A stretch of DNA of 64,000 nt from Pseudomonas fluorescens (GCF_900215245.1 NZ_LT907842.1:4216001-4280000), one strand, 5' to 3'; shown: positions 1 to 9,480, counted from the stretch's first letter. Program-made: numbers and translations. Notes: generated from the sequence alone by a model not told the origin.

Positions 1-2
1 TA

Positions 3-65
3 CTGCGCGGCTTGTTTTGCGGTTTTCTGGCGGTGTGCGCGGTGATGCTCACCTTTAAAGTTTGA
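3..65 (+). CDS. C-terminal end of a membrane protein cut by the window edge
   Basis: The third forward frame is open from the window edge and ends at a TGA overlapping the 3' end of the convergent LysR gene. The 20 readable residues (LRGLFCGFLAVCAVMLTFKV) are hydrophobic and look like the last membrane segment of a transporter. The fragment is too short to assign a family. It could be chance, but the convergent arrangement and the hydrophobic character favour a real gene end. Confidence 0.35.
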   Translation: MRGLFCGFLAVCAVMLTFKV

Positions 66-945
66 AGCCTTCAAGGATGTACTCGGCCAGGCATTCGGTT
101 ATCGGCGAGGTCATGGCCGGGTTGCGCAGCAGGCGCAAATTAACCGACGGCAGCGGTGGAAATCCCTCGTCACTGCCCAGTACCCGCAGGTCGTCTGTCA
201 CCAGGCTTTCCATGCTGACGGTGACTGCCAGGCCTGCGCTGACCACCGCCTGGATCGCCGCCCCGTTGGAGCTGTGATAGGCCAGGCGATAGTCGCGCCC
301 AATGGATTCGAGGGCAGAGCGAGTCCAGTGGGTGCAGAAGCTGTCCACCCCGGAAATAGCCAATGGCAGCGACTCATGCTCGTCCACACAGAAGCACGGC
401 GCCGCCACCCAGACCATGCGCTCATTGCGCAACAGTTCGCCGATTTCACTCCCGGGCTCCCGGCTGATCACGGTGAGGGCCAGATCGCGGCGCTGCATCA
501 ATACCAATGACGATTCGCAGTGCATTTCGATCTGGATCAACGGGTAGGCTTTGGAAAACCGTTTGAGGATGCCCGGCAGATAACGCATCACGTAGTCGTC
601 TGGCGTACCGATACGTACCAACCCGACCATGTGCGGTTCGCGCAGCGTGTTGAACACCTCACTGTGCAGCTTCAGGATGCGCCGCGCATAACCGAGCAGC
701 ACTTGGCCTTCGGGCGTCAGCCGCACCTGGCGGCCGTCGCGTTCGAACAGTTTGCGTTGCAGCACGTCTTCTTCCAGGCGCTTCATCTGCATGCTCACCG
801 CTGATTGCGTGCGATTGACCAGCTCGCCGGCCCGGGTAAAACCGCCCTGGTCGGCGATGGCGACGAAGGTACGCAGCACGTCGGTGTCGATGCTCGGGTA
901 GTCGGACAATTGATCAATCTCCGAGATGTATTGCATAAGAAACAT
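55..945 (-). CDS. LysR-family transcriptional regulator
   Basis: This is a 296-residue LysR-type regulator. The N-terminal winged helix-turn-helix (about residues 20-80) carries the family pattern TFVAIADQGGFTRAGELVNR followed by QSAVSMQMKRLE, and the rest is the periplasmic-binding-protein-like effector domain. The domain wording resembles the LrhA/HexA branch, which often controls motility or secondary metabolism, but that is inference. It is divergent from the DUF1127 gene, with about 60 bp between the two starts. An in-frame ATG at 936 is an alternative start, and neither start has a strong Shine-Dalgarno sequence. Confidence 0.9.
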   Translation of the reverse strand: MFLMQYISEIDQLSDYPSIDTDVLRTFVAIADQGGFTRAGELVNRTQSAVSMQMKRLEEDVLQRKLFERDGRQVRLTPEGQVLLGYARRILKLHSEVFNTLREPHMVGLVRIGTPDDYVMRYLPGILKRFSKAYPLIQIEMHCESSLVLMQRRDLALTVISREPGSEIGELLRNERMVWVAAPCFCVDEHESLPLAISGVDSFCTHWTRSALESIGRDYRLAYHSSNGAAIQAVVSAGLAVTVSMESLVTDDLRVLGSDEGFPPLPSVNLRLLRNPAMTSPITECLAEYILEGFKL

Positions 946-1006
946 TCGTTGGATTGATCATAAGGCCAGGCACACACTCTCGTCATCCCCACTGGAGGGC
1001 GAGAAG

Positions 1007-1213
1007 ATGAAAGGTCAGAAAGGTTTTGTGTTGATGACGAAACGTCCGTTTTTCGGGCTGTTTCAGGTGGTGGCCCGTTGGCAGGCACTGCACCACGAGC
1101 GTCAGGTGCTGGCGAGCTTGAGTGATGACGCACTCAAGGACATCGGGCTCAATCGTGGCGATGTGGAGCAGGATCGCCACCTGCCTTTCTGGCAAGACCC
1201 GCTGCGAAAATGA
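1007..1213 (+). CDS. DUF1127 small protein
   Basis: The product has 68 residues and an arginine/histidine-rich middle (WQALHHERQVLASLSDDALKD followed by IGL and the end of the motif), which is the DUF1127/YjiS signature. The start at 1007 was chosen because GGAGG lies 9 bases upstream. A longer in-frame reading back to 926 would run into the LysR promoter region. DUF1127 proteins in other bacteria are small RNA-binding or regulatory proteins linked to phosphate and RNA turnover. Nothing here shows the function of this member. It is a single gene divergent from the LysR regulator. Confidence 0.85.
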   Translation: MKGQKGFVLMTKRPFFGLFQVVARWQALHHERQVLASLSDDALKDIGLNRGDVEQDRHLPFWQDPLRK

Positions 1214-1258
1214 CCCAGGATGCAGTAGTGTAGTCGGCGCGCCCATACGGAGAATCCC

Positions 1259-2491
1259 ATGCCCGTCGACCTGTGTTTTTCACTCAAGCAAGCTCGACGC
1301 ATGGCGCTGGTGGCCCAGGGTTTTTCCGGGCGCCAGGCGCCAGCGGTGATCAAGGCTGCGCACCTCAACCGGGTGATTGATCGCTTGGGCGTGTTACAGA
1401 TCGATTCGGTCAATGCGGTAGTGCGCTCGCATTATCTGCCGCTGTTTTCCCGCCTGGGTGATTACGCCCCTTTGCTTCTTGAAGACGCCGCCTGGAGCCA
1501 AGGGCGGCGGCGTTCGCTATTTGAATACTGGGGCCATGAGGCCTCTTTGCTGCCAATGGCGCTGTACCCGTTGATGCGCTGGCGCATGGAACGGGCAAAG
1601 CTGGGGCAGGGGATCTATGCGCAGATGGCGCGTTTTGGGCGTGAGCAGCAAGCCACTGTTCATCGCGTCCTACAGGCCGTCGAGGAGCGGGGCGCGTTGG
1701 GCGCGGGCAGCTTGTCCACCCGTGAAGAGCGTGCCGGCCCTTGGTGGGATTGGAGTGATGAAAAACACGCACTGGAATGGCTGTTCGCCGCCGGCCTGGT
1801 CACCGTCGCAGGGCGACGTGGTTTTGAGCGGCTCTACGATTTGCCCGAGCGGGTCATCCCCGTCGGCATCCTTCAACAATCCCCCTTGAGCGAAGCTGAG
1901 GCCCAGCGCGGCTTGCTGCTGCACAGTGCGAAGGCATTGGGGGTGGCCACTGAAAAGGACCTGCGTGATTATTTCCGCCTGGACCCCGCCGACAGCCGCA
2001 GCCGATTGGCCGAGTTGGTCGAGGACGAGCAGTTGCTGGCGTGCCGGGTGCAAGGCTGGAAGCAGCCGGCGTACTGCCTGCCTGAGCCGAAAGTGCCCCG
2101 CACGGTGCCGGCCAGTGCGTTGCTGTCGCCCTTCGATTCGCTGATCTGGGAGCGCAGCCGCACTGAGCGGCTGTTCGATTTTCGCTATCGGCTGGAAATC
2201 TACACCCCGCAGGCAAAGCGGGTGTACGGCTACTACGTGCTGCCGTTTTTACACAACGAGCGCATTGCTGCGCGCGTGGACCTGCGCGCCGAACGCGCCA
2301 ACGGGCGCTTGGCGGTGCATGCGGTACACGAAGAGGCGCCGGGGCTGGACGACGCCGGGATGCAGGCGTTGGCGTTGAACCTGCGGCAAATGGCTGACTG
2401 GCTGGGGTTGGAACAGGTCCAGCTCAATTGCCAGCGGCCGAGTGCTGCGCGGTTAAGAGCAGCCATGCTCGACGTGGACGGTGGCCTTTAG
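1259..2491 (+). CDS. ycaQ: YcaQ/AlkX-type DNA glycosylase (winged-helix HTH_42 family)
   Basis: The 410-residue protein belongs to the HTH_42 (former DUF1006) family. E. coli YcaQ and Streptomyces AlkZ, from this superfamily, unhook DNA interstrand crosslinks and remove bulky alkylated bases. The start RRMALVAQGF and the segment GVLQIDSVNAVVRSHYLPLF contain a QID triplet, which corresponds to the catalytic QxD motif of the YcaQ branch. Winged-helix segments and the conserved C-terminal SPFDSLIWERSR and FDFRYRLEIY complete the family pattern at normal length. It stands alone on the plus strand, convergent with the DAHP synthase gene. Confidence 0.88.
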   Translation: MPVDLCFSLKQARRMALVAQGFSGRQAPAVIKAAHLNRVIDRLGVLQIDSVNAVVRSHYLPLFSRLGDYAPLLLEDAAWSQGRRRSLFEYWGHEASLLPMALYPLMRWRMERAKLGQGIYAQMARFGREQQATVHRVLQAVEERGALGAGSLSTREERAGPWWDWSDEKHALEWLFAAGLVTVAGRRGFERLYDLPERVIPVGILQQSPLSEAEAQRGLLLHSAKALGVATEKDLRDYFRLDPADSRSRLAELVEDEQLLACRVQGWKQPAYCLPEPKVPRTVPASALLSPFDSLIWERSRTERLFDFRYRLEIYTPQAKRVYGYYVLPFLHNERIAARVDLRAERANGRLAVHAVHEEAPGLDDAGMQALALNLRQMADWLGLEQVQLNCQRPSAARLRAAMLDVDGGL

Positions 2492-2573
2492 CGCGCCATC
2501 GCGGGCAAGCCCGACGCCCACAGAAGTACGCGGTTGAAGGTGGGCGCCGGGCGCGCCCGGTCGAGTCAATCTC

Positions 2574-3920
2574 TCAGCGTTTGACTTGTTTCAACGTCTC
2601 GGCAATCAGAAACGCCAGTTCCAGCGACTGGTCGGCATTCATCCGTGGGTCGCAATGGGTGTGGTAGCGGTCCGACAAGCCGTCTTCGGTGATCGGCCGT
2701 GCGCCGCCGATGCATTCGGTAACGTTCTGCCCGGTCATCTCGATGTGAATCCCGCCGGCATACGAGCCCTCGGCCTGATGCACTTGGAAGAACTCCTTCA
2801 CCTCACCCAGAATCTGCGCAAAGTCGCGGGTCTTGTAGCCGCTGCTGGCCTTGATGGTATTGCCGTGCATCGGGTCGGAACTCCACAGCACCTGCTTGCC
2901 TTCGCGCTGTACGGCGCGGATCAGGTTGGGCAGGTGGTCGCCGACCTTGCCGGCGCCCATGCGCGCGATCAGGTTGAGGCGGCCGGGGTCGTTGTCCGGG
3001 TTGAGGATGTCGATCAGGCGGATCAGGTCCTCCGGGTTCATGCTCGGGCCGACCTTAACGCCAATCGGGTTGTTCACCCCGCGCAGGAATTCGACGTGGG
3101 CACCGTCCAACTGACGGGTGCGGTCGCCGATCCACAACATGTGAGCCGAGCAGTCGTAGTAGTCGTTGGTCAGGCTGTCGCGGCGCACGAAGGCCTGTTC
3201 ATAGTTGAGCAGCAGCGCTTCGTGGGCGGTGAAGAAGCTGGTTTCGCGCAGCTGCGGTGAGCTGTCCATGCCGCAGGCGCGCATGAAGGCCAGGGTTTCG
3301 TCGATGCGGTCCGCCAGTTGGCTGTACTTCTCGGCCAGTGCGGAGTTGGCGATGAAGTCCAGGTTCCATTTGTGCACTTGATGCAGGTCGGCAAAACCGC
3401 CCTGGGCAAACGCGCGCAGCAGGTTCAGCGTGGCGGTGGACTGGTGATAGGACTGCAGCAGGCGGTCGGGGTCCGGCACGCGGCTTTTTTCGTCGAAACC
3501 GATGCCGTTGACGATGTCGCCGCGGTAGGCGGGCAGGGTAATGCCGTCGATGGTTTCATCGTTGGCCGAGCGCGGCTTGGCGAACTGGCCGGCCATGCGC
3601 CCGACTTTCACCACCGGGCAGCCGGCGGCGAAGGTCATCACGATCGCCATCTGCAGCAGCACCTTGAAGGTGTCGCGGATTTTTGCCGCCGAGAACTCGG
3701 CGAAGCTCTCGGCGCAGTCGCCGCCCTGCAACAGGAACGCGCGGCCCTGGGTTACTTCGGCAAACTGACGGCGCAACTCGCGGGCTTCCCCGGCAAACAC
3801 CAGTGGCGGGTAGCTGGCCAGGTTCTGCTCCACGTGCAGCAAGTGTGCAGCGTCCGGGTACTGGGGTTGTTGCTGGATCGGCAGGGCGCGCCAGCTGTCG
3901 GGGCTCCAGGGTTGGCTCAT
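2574..3920 (-). CDS. class II 3-deoxy-7-phosphoheptulonate (DAHP) synthase
   Basis: The enzyme condenses phosphoenolpyruvate and erythrose 4-phosphate, the first step of the shikimate pathway. The 448-residue length and motifs are those of the plant-like class II family: [11 protein letters not shown] (about 62-72), [48 protein letters not shown] and [18 protein letters not shown] near the end. The first residues ([20 protein letters not shown]) match the usual start of Pseudomonas class II enzymes. In P. aeruginosa a homologue lies in the same neighbourhood. This is an isolated gene outside any phenazine cluster, so it is probably a housekeeping copy. Confidence 0.95.
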   Translation of the reverse strand: MSQPWSPDSWRALPIQQQPQYPDAAHLLHVEQNLASYPPLVFAGEARELRRQFAEVTQGRAFLLQGGDCAESFAEFSAAKIRDTFKVLLQMAIVMTFAAGCPVVKVGRMAGQFAKPRSANDETIDGITLPAYRGDIVNGIGFDEKSRVPDPDRLLQSYHQSTATLNLLRAFAQGGFADLHQVHKWNLDFIANSALAEKYSQLADRIDETLAFMRACGMDSSPQLRETSFFTAHEALLLNYEQAFVRRDSLTNDYYDCSAHMLWIGDRTRQLDGAHVEFLRGVNNPIGVKVGPSMNPEDLIRLIDILNPDNDPGRLNLIARMGAGKVGDHLPNLIRAVQREGKQVLWSSDPMHGNTIKASSGYKTRDFAQILGEVKEFFQVHQAEGSYAGGIHIEMTGQNVTECIGGARPITEDGLSDRYHTHCDPRMNADQSLELAFLIAETLKQVKR

Positions 3921-4044
3921 CGTGAACTCGATTGGTTGATTGACGGTCGGGCACCAATGTTATCAGCAATTAGTGCGTGACCTGTTGCCGCCGCTTGGCC
4001 GACAATCGCGCCTTTGCCGTGCGGTAAACCCATTAGGAGTAGTG

Positions 4045-4800
4045 ATGACCGAGGAGCGTGTCGAGCGCCTGCTGGCCGAAGTCCATGATGATTTCGGCAT
4101 GATCCGTGTGCTCGAAGTGGCCGACTACCGGTTTCTCGAGTTTGGCGATGCCATCGAGCAAAGCTGCGTATTTACCGCCGACCCCAGCTGGCTGGAGTAC
4201 GACTACACCCGCGCCATGTTGATCGGTGCGTTGTGCCATGAGCAGCCGGAGAGCGCGCTGTTCCTGGGCCTTGGCGCCGGCACGCTGACCCAGGCGTGCC
4301 TCAAGTTCCTGCCGCTGGAAGACGTCGAAGCCATCGAGCTGCGCCCGGATGTGCCACGCCTGGCCATTGAGTACCTGGGGCTGGATGACGACCCGCGCTT
4401 GTACATCCGCATTGGTGACGCCCTGCAATTGCTCGACACCGCCGAGCCGGCCGACCTGATTTTCGTCGACTTGTATACGGATGTTGGCCCGGGCGTCGGG
4501 CATCTGGCCTGGACCTTCCTGGAAAACTGCCAAAAGAAACTCAACCCGGGTGGCTGGCTGGTGATCAACCAATGGGCCACCGACGACGGCAAACCGCTGG
4601 GCGCAGCCTTGCTGCGCGGGTTGTATCACCGGCATTACTGGGAGCTGCCGGTGAAGGAGGGCAATGTGATTCTGCTGGTGCCTTCGGAGCTGGATCAGGC
4701 GCTTGATCTGGGTGCCCTCACGGCGCGCGCCGAGGCGTTGGCGCCGCGGTTGGGGTATTCGTTGCAGGCGTTGATCAAGGCGATTCGGCCGGCGACTTAG
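4045..4800 (+). CDS. spermidine synthase-like methyltransferase-fold protein
   Basis: This 251-residue Rossmann-fold protein carries the nucleotide-binding motif LFLGLGAGTLTQACLKFLP, an acidic residue after VEAIEL and the motif DLIFVDLYTDVG typical of spermidine synthase-like proteins. It lacks the N-terminal beta domain of a classical SpeE, so polyamine synthesis is not certain. ATG 4045 has AGGAG 5 bases upstream and is preferred over an in-frame extension to 3940. It is divergent from the DAHP synthase gene, with about 120 bp between them. Confidence 0.82.
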   Translation: MTEERVERLLAEVHDDFGMIRVLEVADYRFLEFGDAIEQSCVFTADPSWLEYDYTRAMLIGALCHEQPESALFLGLGAGTLTQACLKFLPLEDVEAIELRPDVPRLAIEYLGLDDDPRLYIRIGDALQLLDTAEPADLIFVDLYTDVGPGVGHLAWTFLENCQKKLNPGGWLVINQWATDDGKPLGAALLRGLYHRHYWELPVKEGNVILLVPSELDQALDLGALTARAEALAPRLGYSLQALIKAIRPAT

Positions 4801-4819
4801 TTGCCTGTTCCGACGCCTT

Positions 4820-4896
4820 CACGAACAAGCCCGCTCCCGCCGACCGCATTCCAAAGGATGTACGCGTACAGACGGGGCGCGGGCTTGCTCGCGAAG
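4820..4896. repeat. REP/BIME inverted pair
   Basis: The left arm (4820-4840, ACGAACAAGCCCGCTCCCGC) and the right arm (4877-4896, GCGCGGGCTTGCTCGCGAAG) are imperfect reverse complements of the P. fluorescens REP core. They flank about 36 bp in the convergent gap between the spermidine-synthase-like gene and the crotonase gene. The likely role is mRNA 3'-end stabilisation or weak termination. Confidence 0.75.
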
Positions 4897-4929
4897 AGGT
4901 CAGCACTGTCGACTGCTAAATCAAGGTGC

Positions 4930-5721
4930 TCAAATTCCTTTAAACACCCCCGGCCGCTTCTCAACCATCGCCCGCACACCTTCTTTGGCATCCTCACTGT
5001 TCAACAATTTCTCCACCACCGCCTGCAACCCTGCCGCCGCGACGGTTTCACCTTGCATGCGCGCCTGGCGCGCCGACATCAACGTCGCCTGCACCCCCAG
5101 CGGCGCCTGGCGGGCAATGCGACTGGCCAACTCGATGGCACGGGGCAGCAGGTCTTCGCTGGCCATCACTTCCTGCACCAGCCCGAGACGCAGGGCTTCA
5201 TGCGCGTCGAATTCATCGCCGGTGAGCAACCAGCGCATCGCATTGCCCCAGCCGGCCACTTGATGAAAGCGCAGTGTCGCGCCGCCAAACGGAAAGATCC
5301 CACGCTGTACTTCCATCTGCGCAAAGCGTGTGTTGCTCGCGCAAATATTGATATCCGCCGCGAGCATCAACTCGATACCGATAGTCAAGCAGTAACCCTG
5401 AGCCGCGACGATCACCGGTTTGCTGACCCTGGGCCCGGCAAATACACCCCACGGATCGCACCCGCCCAAGGGTGGTTGCCAGCCGCCCGACATCACGCCG
5501 CTGACATTGATCAGGTCCAGCCCGGCGGTGAAGTGGTCGCCGTGGGCAAACACCACGGCGACCCGCGCCTCGTCGTTTCGATCAAATTCGCCGTAAGCCA
5601 GGCTCAGCTCATTGAGCAACTCCAGGTCAAAGGCGTTGCGCTTTTCCACCCGGTTCAGGCCCAACAGCAGGACATGGCCCTGTAATTCACGACTGACGCG
5701 ACGGCTGCTGGCTTGATTCAT
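4930..5721 (-). CDS. crotonase/enoyl-CoA hydratase family protein
   Basis: The 263-residue protein has the crotonase pattern. KRNAFDLELLNEL is at the N-terminus, the oxyanion-hole segments are AHGDHFTAGLDL (about 59-70) and KPVIVAAQGYCLTIGIELML (about 101-120), and the AADINICA and F.QMEVQRGIFPFGG segments follow. The family hydrates or isomerises enoyl-CoA thioesters in fatty or amino-acid degradation; the exact substrate cannot be read. A homologue precedes the DeaD-type helicase in P. aeruginosa as well. No thiolase or dehydrogenase partner is nearby. Confidence 0.88.
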   Translation of the reverse strand: MNQASSRRVSRELQGHVLLLGLNRVEKRNAFDLELLNELSLAYGEFDRNDEARVAVVFAHGDHFTAGLDLINVSGVMSGGWQPPLGGCDPWGVFAGPRVSKPVIVAAQGYCLTIGIELMLAADINICASNTRFAQMEVQRGIFPFGGATLRFHQVAGWGNAMRWLLTGDEFDAHEALRLGLVQEVMASEDLLPRAIELASRIARQAPLGVQATLMSARQARMQGETVAAAGLQAVVEKLLNSEDAKEGVRAMVEKRPGVFKGI

Positions 5722-5918
5722 CGGGTGTGCCCTCAGGGCTTGGTTAAGGTTTCAGACCGAAGGGTCTTGATGGAGAGGTGAACCGTTTAAGTGTTATGAC
5801 CAACAGGGCCGGGCCTTTGAAAAATAGACCCTGGCGCGCGTATCTGCAAAGGCATTGACGCAGTGCGGTTTATCGGCGCTTTCAGATAAAAAAAGCTCCC
5901 TTTTTCAGGTATTTCCGG

Positions 5919-5924
5919 TATAGT
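5919..5924 (+). promoter_or_regulatory. candidate -10 element for deaD
   Basis: TATAGT lies about 220 bases before the deaD start, in the only AT-rich pocket of the region. The corresponding -35 position has no good match, so this call rests on the -10 hexamer alone. Confidence 0.35.
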
Positions 5925-6144
5925 GCGCGCCGGCCTTTAACCGGGCCGCGTTTAGGTAGCGCAATTCCCCGAAGTCAGCTTCGGCTGCACGTCCGCACAG
6001 CGGACTCTTCCTTGACGAATCTTTTTCATTCATTCGTTTTCGCAAATCCCCGCCGACAAAGCAGCCAGGGCGACTCTTGAGTCTCAACACGGCATGCGCA
6101 GCTTTGGAGCATGGGTCTTTGCGGATGCACTTAGAGGCAGACCC
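5925..6144 (+). other. long structured 5' leader of deaD
   Basis: About 220 bases separate the candidate promoter from the deaD ATG. The leader contains two perfect short hairpins: CCGAAG-tcag-CTTCGG at 5969-5984 and GTCCGC-aca-GCGGAC at 5991-6005, the second followed by a pyrimidine-rich stretch. Long structured leaders are known for cold-shock helicase genes such as E. coli deaD. The remaining gap, 5722-5918, shows nothing I can name. Confidence 0.5.
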
Positions 6145-7818
6145 ATGACCCAGGAAACCGGCGGCTTCGCCGCTTTTAATCTTAACCCGAACATTCTTGC
6201 TGCCGTCATCGCGACCGGCTACGAAGAACCTTCGGCTATTCAGCAGCAATCGATCCCAATCATCATGGCCGGCCAGGACATGATTGGCCAGGCGCAAACC
6301 GGTACCGGTAAAACCGCCGCGTTCGCCCTGCCTATTCTGCATTGCATCGATCCTGCCAAGCGCGAGCCGCAAGCCCTGATCCTGGCGCCAACCCGTGAGT
6401 TGGCGCTGCAAGTAGCAACCGCTTTTGAAACCTACGCCAAGCAAATGCCAGGCGTAACCGTTGTGGCCGTTTACGGCGGCGCGCCTATGGGCCCACAACT
6501 GAAAGCAATCCGTAACGGCGCACAGATCGTTGTCGCCACCCCGGGCCGTCTGTGCGACCACCTGCGTCGTGACGAGAAAGTGCTGTCGACCGTGAACCAC
6601 CTGGTTCTGGACGAAGCTGACGAAATGTTGAAGCTGGGCTTTATGGATGACCTGGAAGTCATCTTCAAGGCGCTGCCACCGACCCGTCAGACCGTACTGT
6701 TCTCGGCGACCCTGCCACAGTCGATCCGTGCCATTGCCGAACGCCACCTGCGCGATCCGCAACACGTGAAGATCCAGACCAAGACTCAGACCGTTACCGC
6801 GATCGAACAGGCTCACCTGTTGGTTCACGCTGACCAGAAGACCTCGGCTGTATTGAGCCTGCTGGAAGTTGAAGACTTCGACGCCCTGATCATGTTCGTG
6901 CGCACCAAGCAAGCGACCCTGGACCTGGCCAGTGCCCTGGAAGCCAAAGGCTACAAAGCCGCTGCGCTGAACGGTGACATTGCCCAGAACCAACGTGAGC
7001 GCGTGATCGACTCCCTCAAGGATGGCCGTCTGGACATCGTTGTGGCGACCGACGTTGCTGCCCGTGGCCTCGACGTTCCACGTATCACCCACGTGTTCAA
7101 CGTTGACATGCCGTACGACCCAGAGTCCTACGTTCACCGTATCGGCCGTACCGGCCGTGCCGGTCGCGAAGGTCGTGCACTGCTGCTGGTGACTCCACGT
7201 GAGCGCCGCATGCTGCAAGTGATCGAGCGTGTTACCGGTCAGAAAGTTGCCGAAGTCCGCCTGCCGGATGCCCAGGCCGTTCTCGATGCGCGCATCAAGA
7301 AACTGACCAACAGCTTGTCGCCGCTGGTGGCTGACGCTGAATCGACCCACGGCGAACTGCTGGACCGCCTGACTGCCGATATCGGTTGCACCCCTCGTGC
7401 CCTGGCTGCAGCTCTGCTGCGCAAAGCCACCAACGGTCAGGCCCTGACCCTGGCAGCCATCGAGAAAGAACGCCCACTGGTTCCGAACAACGCGCCACGC
7501 GGTGATCGTCCAGAGCGTACCGGTGACCGTCCAGACCGTGGTGATCGTGAGCGTCGCGCTCCGGTTCCATTGGCTGAAGGCCGTGCTCGTTGCCGTACCG
7601 CGCTGGGCGCGCGTGATGGCATCGCCGCCAAGAACCTGCTGGGCGCTATCCTCAACGAGGGTGGCCTGGCACGTGAAGCGATCGGTCGCATTCAGGTCCG
7701 TGACAGCTTCTCCCTGGTGGAGCTGCCGGAAGACGGCCTGGAAAAACTGCTGGCCAAGCTGAAAGACACGCGCGTTGCCGGTAAGCAGCTGAAGCTGCGT
7801 CGCTACCGCGAAGATTGA
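6145..7818 (+). CDS. deaD: DEAD-box ATP-dependent RNA helicase DeaD/CsdA
   Basis: The product is a 557-residue RNA helicase for ribosome assembly and RNA decay, typically cold-induced. Visible motifs, in order, are the Q-motif EEPSAIQQQSIP, Walker A AQTGTGKT, PTRELALQ, DEAD (LDEADEML), SAT, VFVRTKQ-type motif IV, DVAARGLD and HRIGRTGRAGR. A charged linker (RGDRPERTGDRPDRGDRER) precedes a C-terminal DbpA-like RNA-binding domain (about residues 475-557) containing the conserved IGRIQVRDSFSLVELPED segment. ATG 6145 is chosen over an in-frame extension from 6094 because it has a GAGG upstream and begins the conserved region. Confidence 0.95.
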   Translation: MTQETGGFAAFNLNPNILAAVIATGYEEPSAIQQQSIPIIMAGQDMIGQAQTGTGKTAAFALPILHCIDPAKREPQALILAPTRELALQVATAFETYAKQMPGVTVVAVYGGAPMGPQLKAIRNGAQIVVATPGRLCDHLRRDEKVLSTVNHLVLDEADEMLKLGFMDDLEVIFKALPPTRQTVLFSATLPQSIRAIAERHLRDPQHVKIQTKTQTVTAIEQAHLLVHADQKTSAVLSLLEVEDFDALIMFVRTKQATLDLASALEAKGYKAAALNGDIAQNQRERVIDSLKDGRLDIVVATDVAARGLDVPRITHVFNVDMPYDPESYVHRIGRTGRAGREGRALLLVTPRERRMLQVIERVTGQKVAEVRLPDAQAVLDARIKKLTNSLSPLVADAESTHGELLDRLTADIGCTPRALAAALLRKATNGQALTLAAIEKERPLVPNNAPRGDRPERTGDRPDRGDRERRAPVPLAEGRARCRTALGARDGIAAKNLLGAILNEGGLAREAIGRIQVRDSFSLVELPEDGLEKLLAKLKDTRVAGKQLKLRRYRED

Positions 7819-7846
7819 TCCGCCCTTGGGCTGATTGATCGCACAT

Positions 7847-7879
7847 AAAAAATCCCCGACTGGTTCGGGGATTTTTTTT
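7847..7879 (+). terminator. Rho-independent terminator of deaD
   Basis: A-rich arm, AATCCCCGA stem, short loop, TCGGGGATT stem and a run of eight T, starting about 30 bases after the deaD stop. This is a strong intrinsic terminator. Confidence 0.93.
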
Positions 7880-7911
7880 GCCGGGTGTTTATTGACGACT
7901 ACGCGATCAAC

Positions 7912-7932
7912 TGTGGGAGCTGGCTTGCCTAT
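7912..7932 (+). repeat. single REP half-site
   Basis: TGTGGGAGCTGGCTTGCCTA is one arm of the REP palindrome seen paired elsewhere in the window. No second arm follows before the dioxygenase gene. Confidence 0.6.
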
Positions 7933-7941
7933 AGATCTCTG

Positions 7942-8709
7942 TTAGCCGAAACGGTAGATGTCCATCCCCAGCGCGCCCATCGTGAACCCCTGGTGCGCCA
8001 CGCTGAAATCGCCTCCGGCGCCACGCGCAAAGTACAACGGCAACAGGTGCTCATCGCTCGGATGGCTGCGCACGGCATGGGGCGCCTGGCGGCGATAGTC
8101 GTGCAAGGCAGCTTCGTCGTTGGCAGCGAGCTTAGCCACCACCCAATCACGGAAGTCACGTGCCCAGGGCTCGATGCTCTCGGGCCCGGCGTGCCAGTTC
8201 AGCTCGCCGAGGTTGTGGGTGATGCTGCCGGAACCGATCAACAGCACGCCTTGCTCGCGCAAGCCCGCGAGTGCGTGGCCGACTCGGGTCTGCAGGGCCG
8301 GGCCCATACGGCTGGGCAGCGAGACTTGCACGACCGGAATATCCGCAGCCGGGTACATCAGCGACAGCGGCACCCAGGTGCCGTGGTCGAAGGGCCGGCG
8401 CTCATCGATTTGTGCATCCAGGCCGTCAGCCTTGAGCAGGTCGACAATTTCACCCGCCAACTGCGGGTCGCCCGGCGCTGGGTATTGCACGGCAAACAGT
8501 TCGCGGGGGAAACCACCGAAATCGTGCCAGGTTTCCGGGGCGGCGCTGCCGCTGACCAGCAATGTTTGGCTTTCCCAGTGCGCGGACACCACCACAATCG
8601 CCTTGGGCCGTGGCAGTTCAGCCGCCAAACGCCGCAACGCCGGGCCGCTGGCGCCAGGTTGCAGGGCAAGCATGGGTGAGCCGTGGGAGATAAACAGGCT
8701 AGGGAGCAT
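7942..8709 (-). CDS. class III extradiol ring-cleavage dioxygenase (YgiD/4,5-DOPA dioxygenase family)
   Basis: This 255-residue LigB-superfamily enzyme uses a divalent metal and cleaves catechol-type rings next to the diol. Conserved histidine segments are visible: FISHGSPM (about 7-14), VVSAHWES (about 41-48), the FDHGTWVPLSLMYP block and a later histidine in GSGSITHNLGEL. The family includes E. coli YgiD and plant DODA; the natural substrate is unknown. It stands alone between deaD and the divergent tpm gene. Confidence 0.9.
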   Translation of the reverse strand: MLPSLFISHGSPMLALQPGASGPALRRLAAELPRPKAIVVVSAHWESQTLLVSGSAAPETWHDFGGFPRELFAVQYPAPGDPQLAGEIVDLLKADGLDAQIDERRPFDHGTWVPLSLMYPAADIPVVQVSLPSRMGPALQTRVGHALAGLREQGVLLIGSGSITHNLGELNWHAGPESIEPWARDFRDWVVAKLAANDEAALHDYRRQAPHAVRSHPSDEHLLPLYFARGAGGDFSVAHQGFTMGALGMDIYRFG

Positions 8710-8812
8710 AAGTGGGGTCCTGAGCGTTAAGATGGGCCCATCTTCAATCAGATCATTGATCTAAATCTAATATAAGTTTTAGCGCCTTTTGATCGAATTT
8801 TCAGGGTGATTT

Positions 8813-9469
8813 ATGGAGCCTAAGTTTTGGCAAGAGCGCTGGGCGCGCAACCAGATCGGTTTTCATCTGCCCGAGGTCAATCCCTACCTGCTGCGGCATT
8901 GGCCAACCCTGGGCTTGGCTGACGGAGCCAAGGTGCTGGTGCCGTTGTGTGGCAAAAGCCTGGATCTGATCTGGCTGGCGAGTCTCGAATATTCGGTGTT
9001 GGGCGTGGAGTTGTCGGAGCAGGCCGTTGAAGCCTTTTTCAGTGAGCAGTCGCTGACGCCGCATATCCGCCAGCACGGCGCGTTCAAGGTCTATCAGTCC
9101 GGGTTGATCGAGGTGTGGTGCGGTGATTTCTTTGCCCTCGACGCCAGTGCGGTCAACGATTGCACTGCGCTTTACGACCGGGCCGCGTTGATTGCGTTGC
9201 CGCCACTGATGCGGGCGCGCTATACCGAGCATCTCAATAGTCTGCTGCGGCCTGGCTGCAAGGGGCTGCTGATCACCCTCGACTATGACCAGACGCAGAA
9301 GGTCGGCCCACCGTTTGCGGTCACCGACGAAGAGGTCCGGGTGTTGCTCGGCGCCCGTTGGGATTTGGCGGTGCTGGAAGAGCGCGACATCCTGAGTGAG
9401 AGCTGGAAGGCGATGCAGGACGGCGTCACGCGCCTTGAAGAGCGTGCCTATCGGTTGGACAAGGCGTAA
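8813..9469 (+). CDS. tpm: thiopurine S-methyltransferase
   Basis: The 218-residue SAM-dependent methyltransferase starts with the family pattern [20 protein letters not shown] and contains [16 protein letters not shown] (SAM-binding loop) and [12 protein letters not shown]. Bacterial Tpm enzymes methylate thiopurines and, in Pseudomonas, selenite or tellurite derivatives, giving metalloid resistance. Length and order match the family. It is adjacent to and convergent with htpX, as in P. aeruginosa. Confidence 0.95.
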   Translation: MEPKFWQERWARNQIGFHLPEVNPYLLRHWPTLGLADGAKVLVPLCGKSLDLIWLASLEYSVLGVELSEQAVEAFFSEQSLTPHIRQHGAFKVYQSGLIEVWCGDFFALDASAVNDCTALYDRAALIALPPLMRARYTEHLNSLLRPGCKGLLITLDYDQTQKVGPPFAVTDEEVRVLLGARWDLAVLEERDILSESWKAMQDGVTRLEERAYRLDKA

Positions 9470-9480
9470 ATCGCGGGCAT

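Noticed and set aside
2545..2565. Terminator between ycaQ and the DAHP synthase gene
   Set aside because: CCGGGCGCGCCCGG is a short perfect palindrome but lacks a workable loop and T run.
5905..7350. 481-codon open frame antisense to deaD
   Set aside because: It mirrors the codon structure of the conserved helicase gene, has no family resemblance and no ribosome site; it is a GC-rich antisense shadow.
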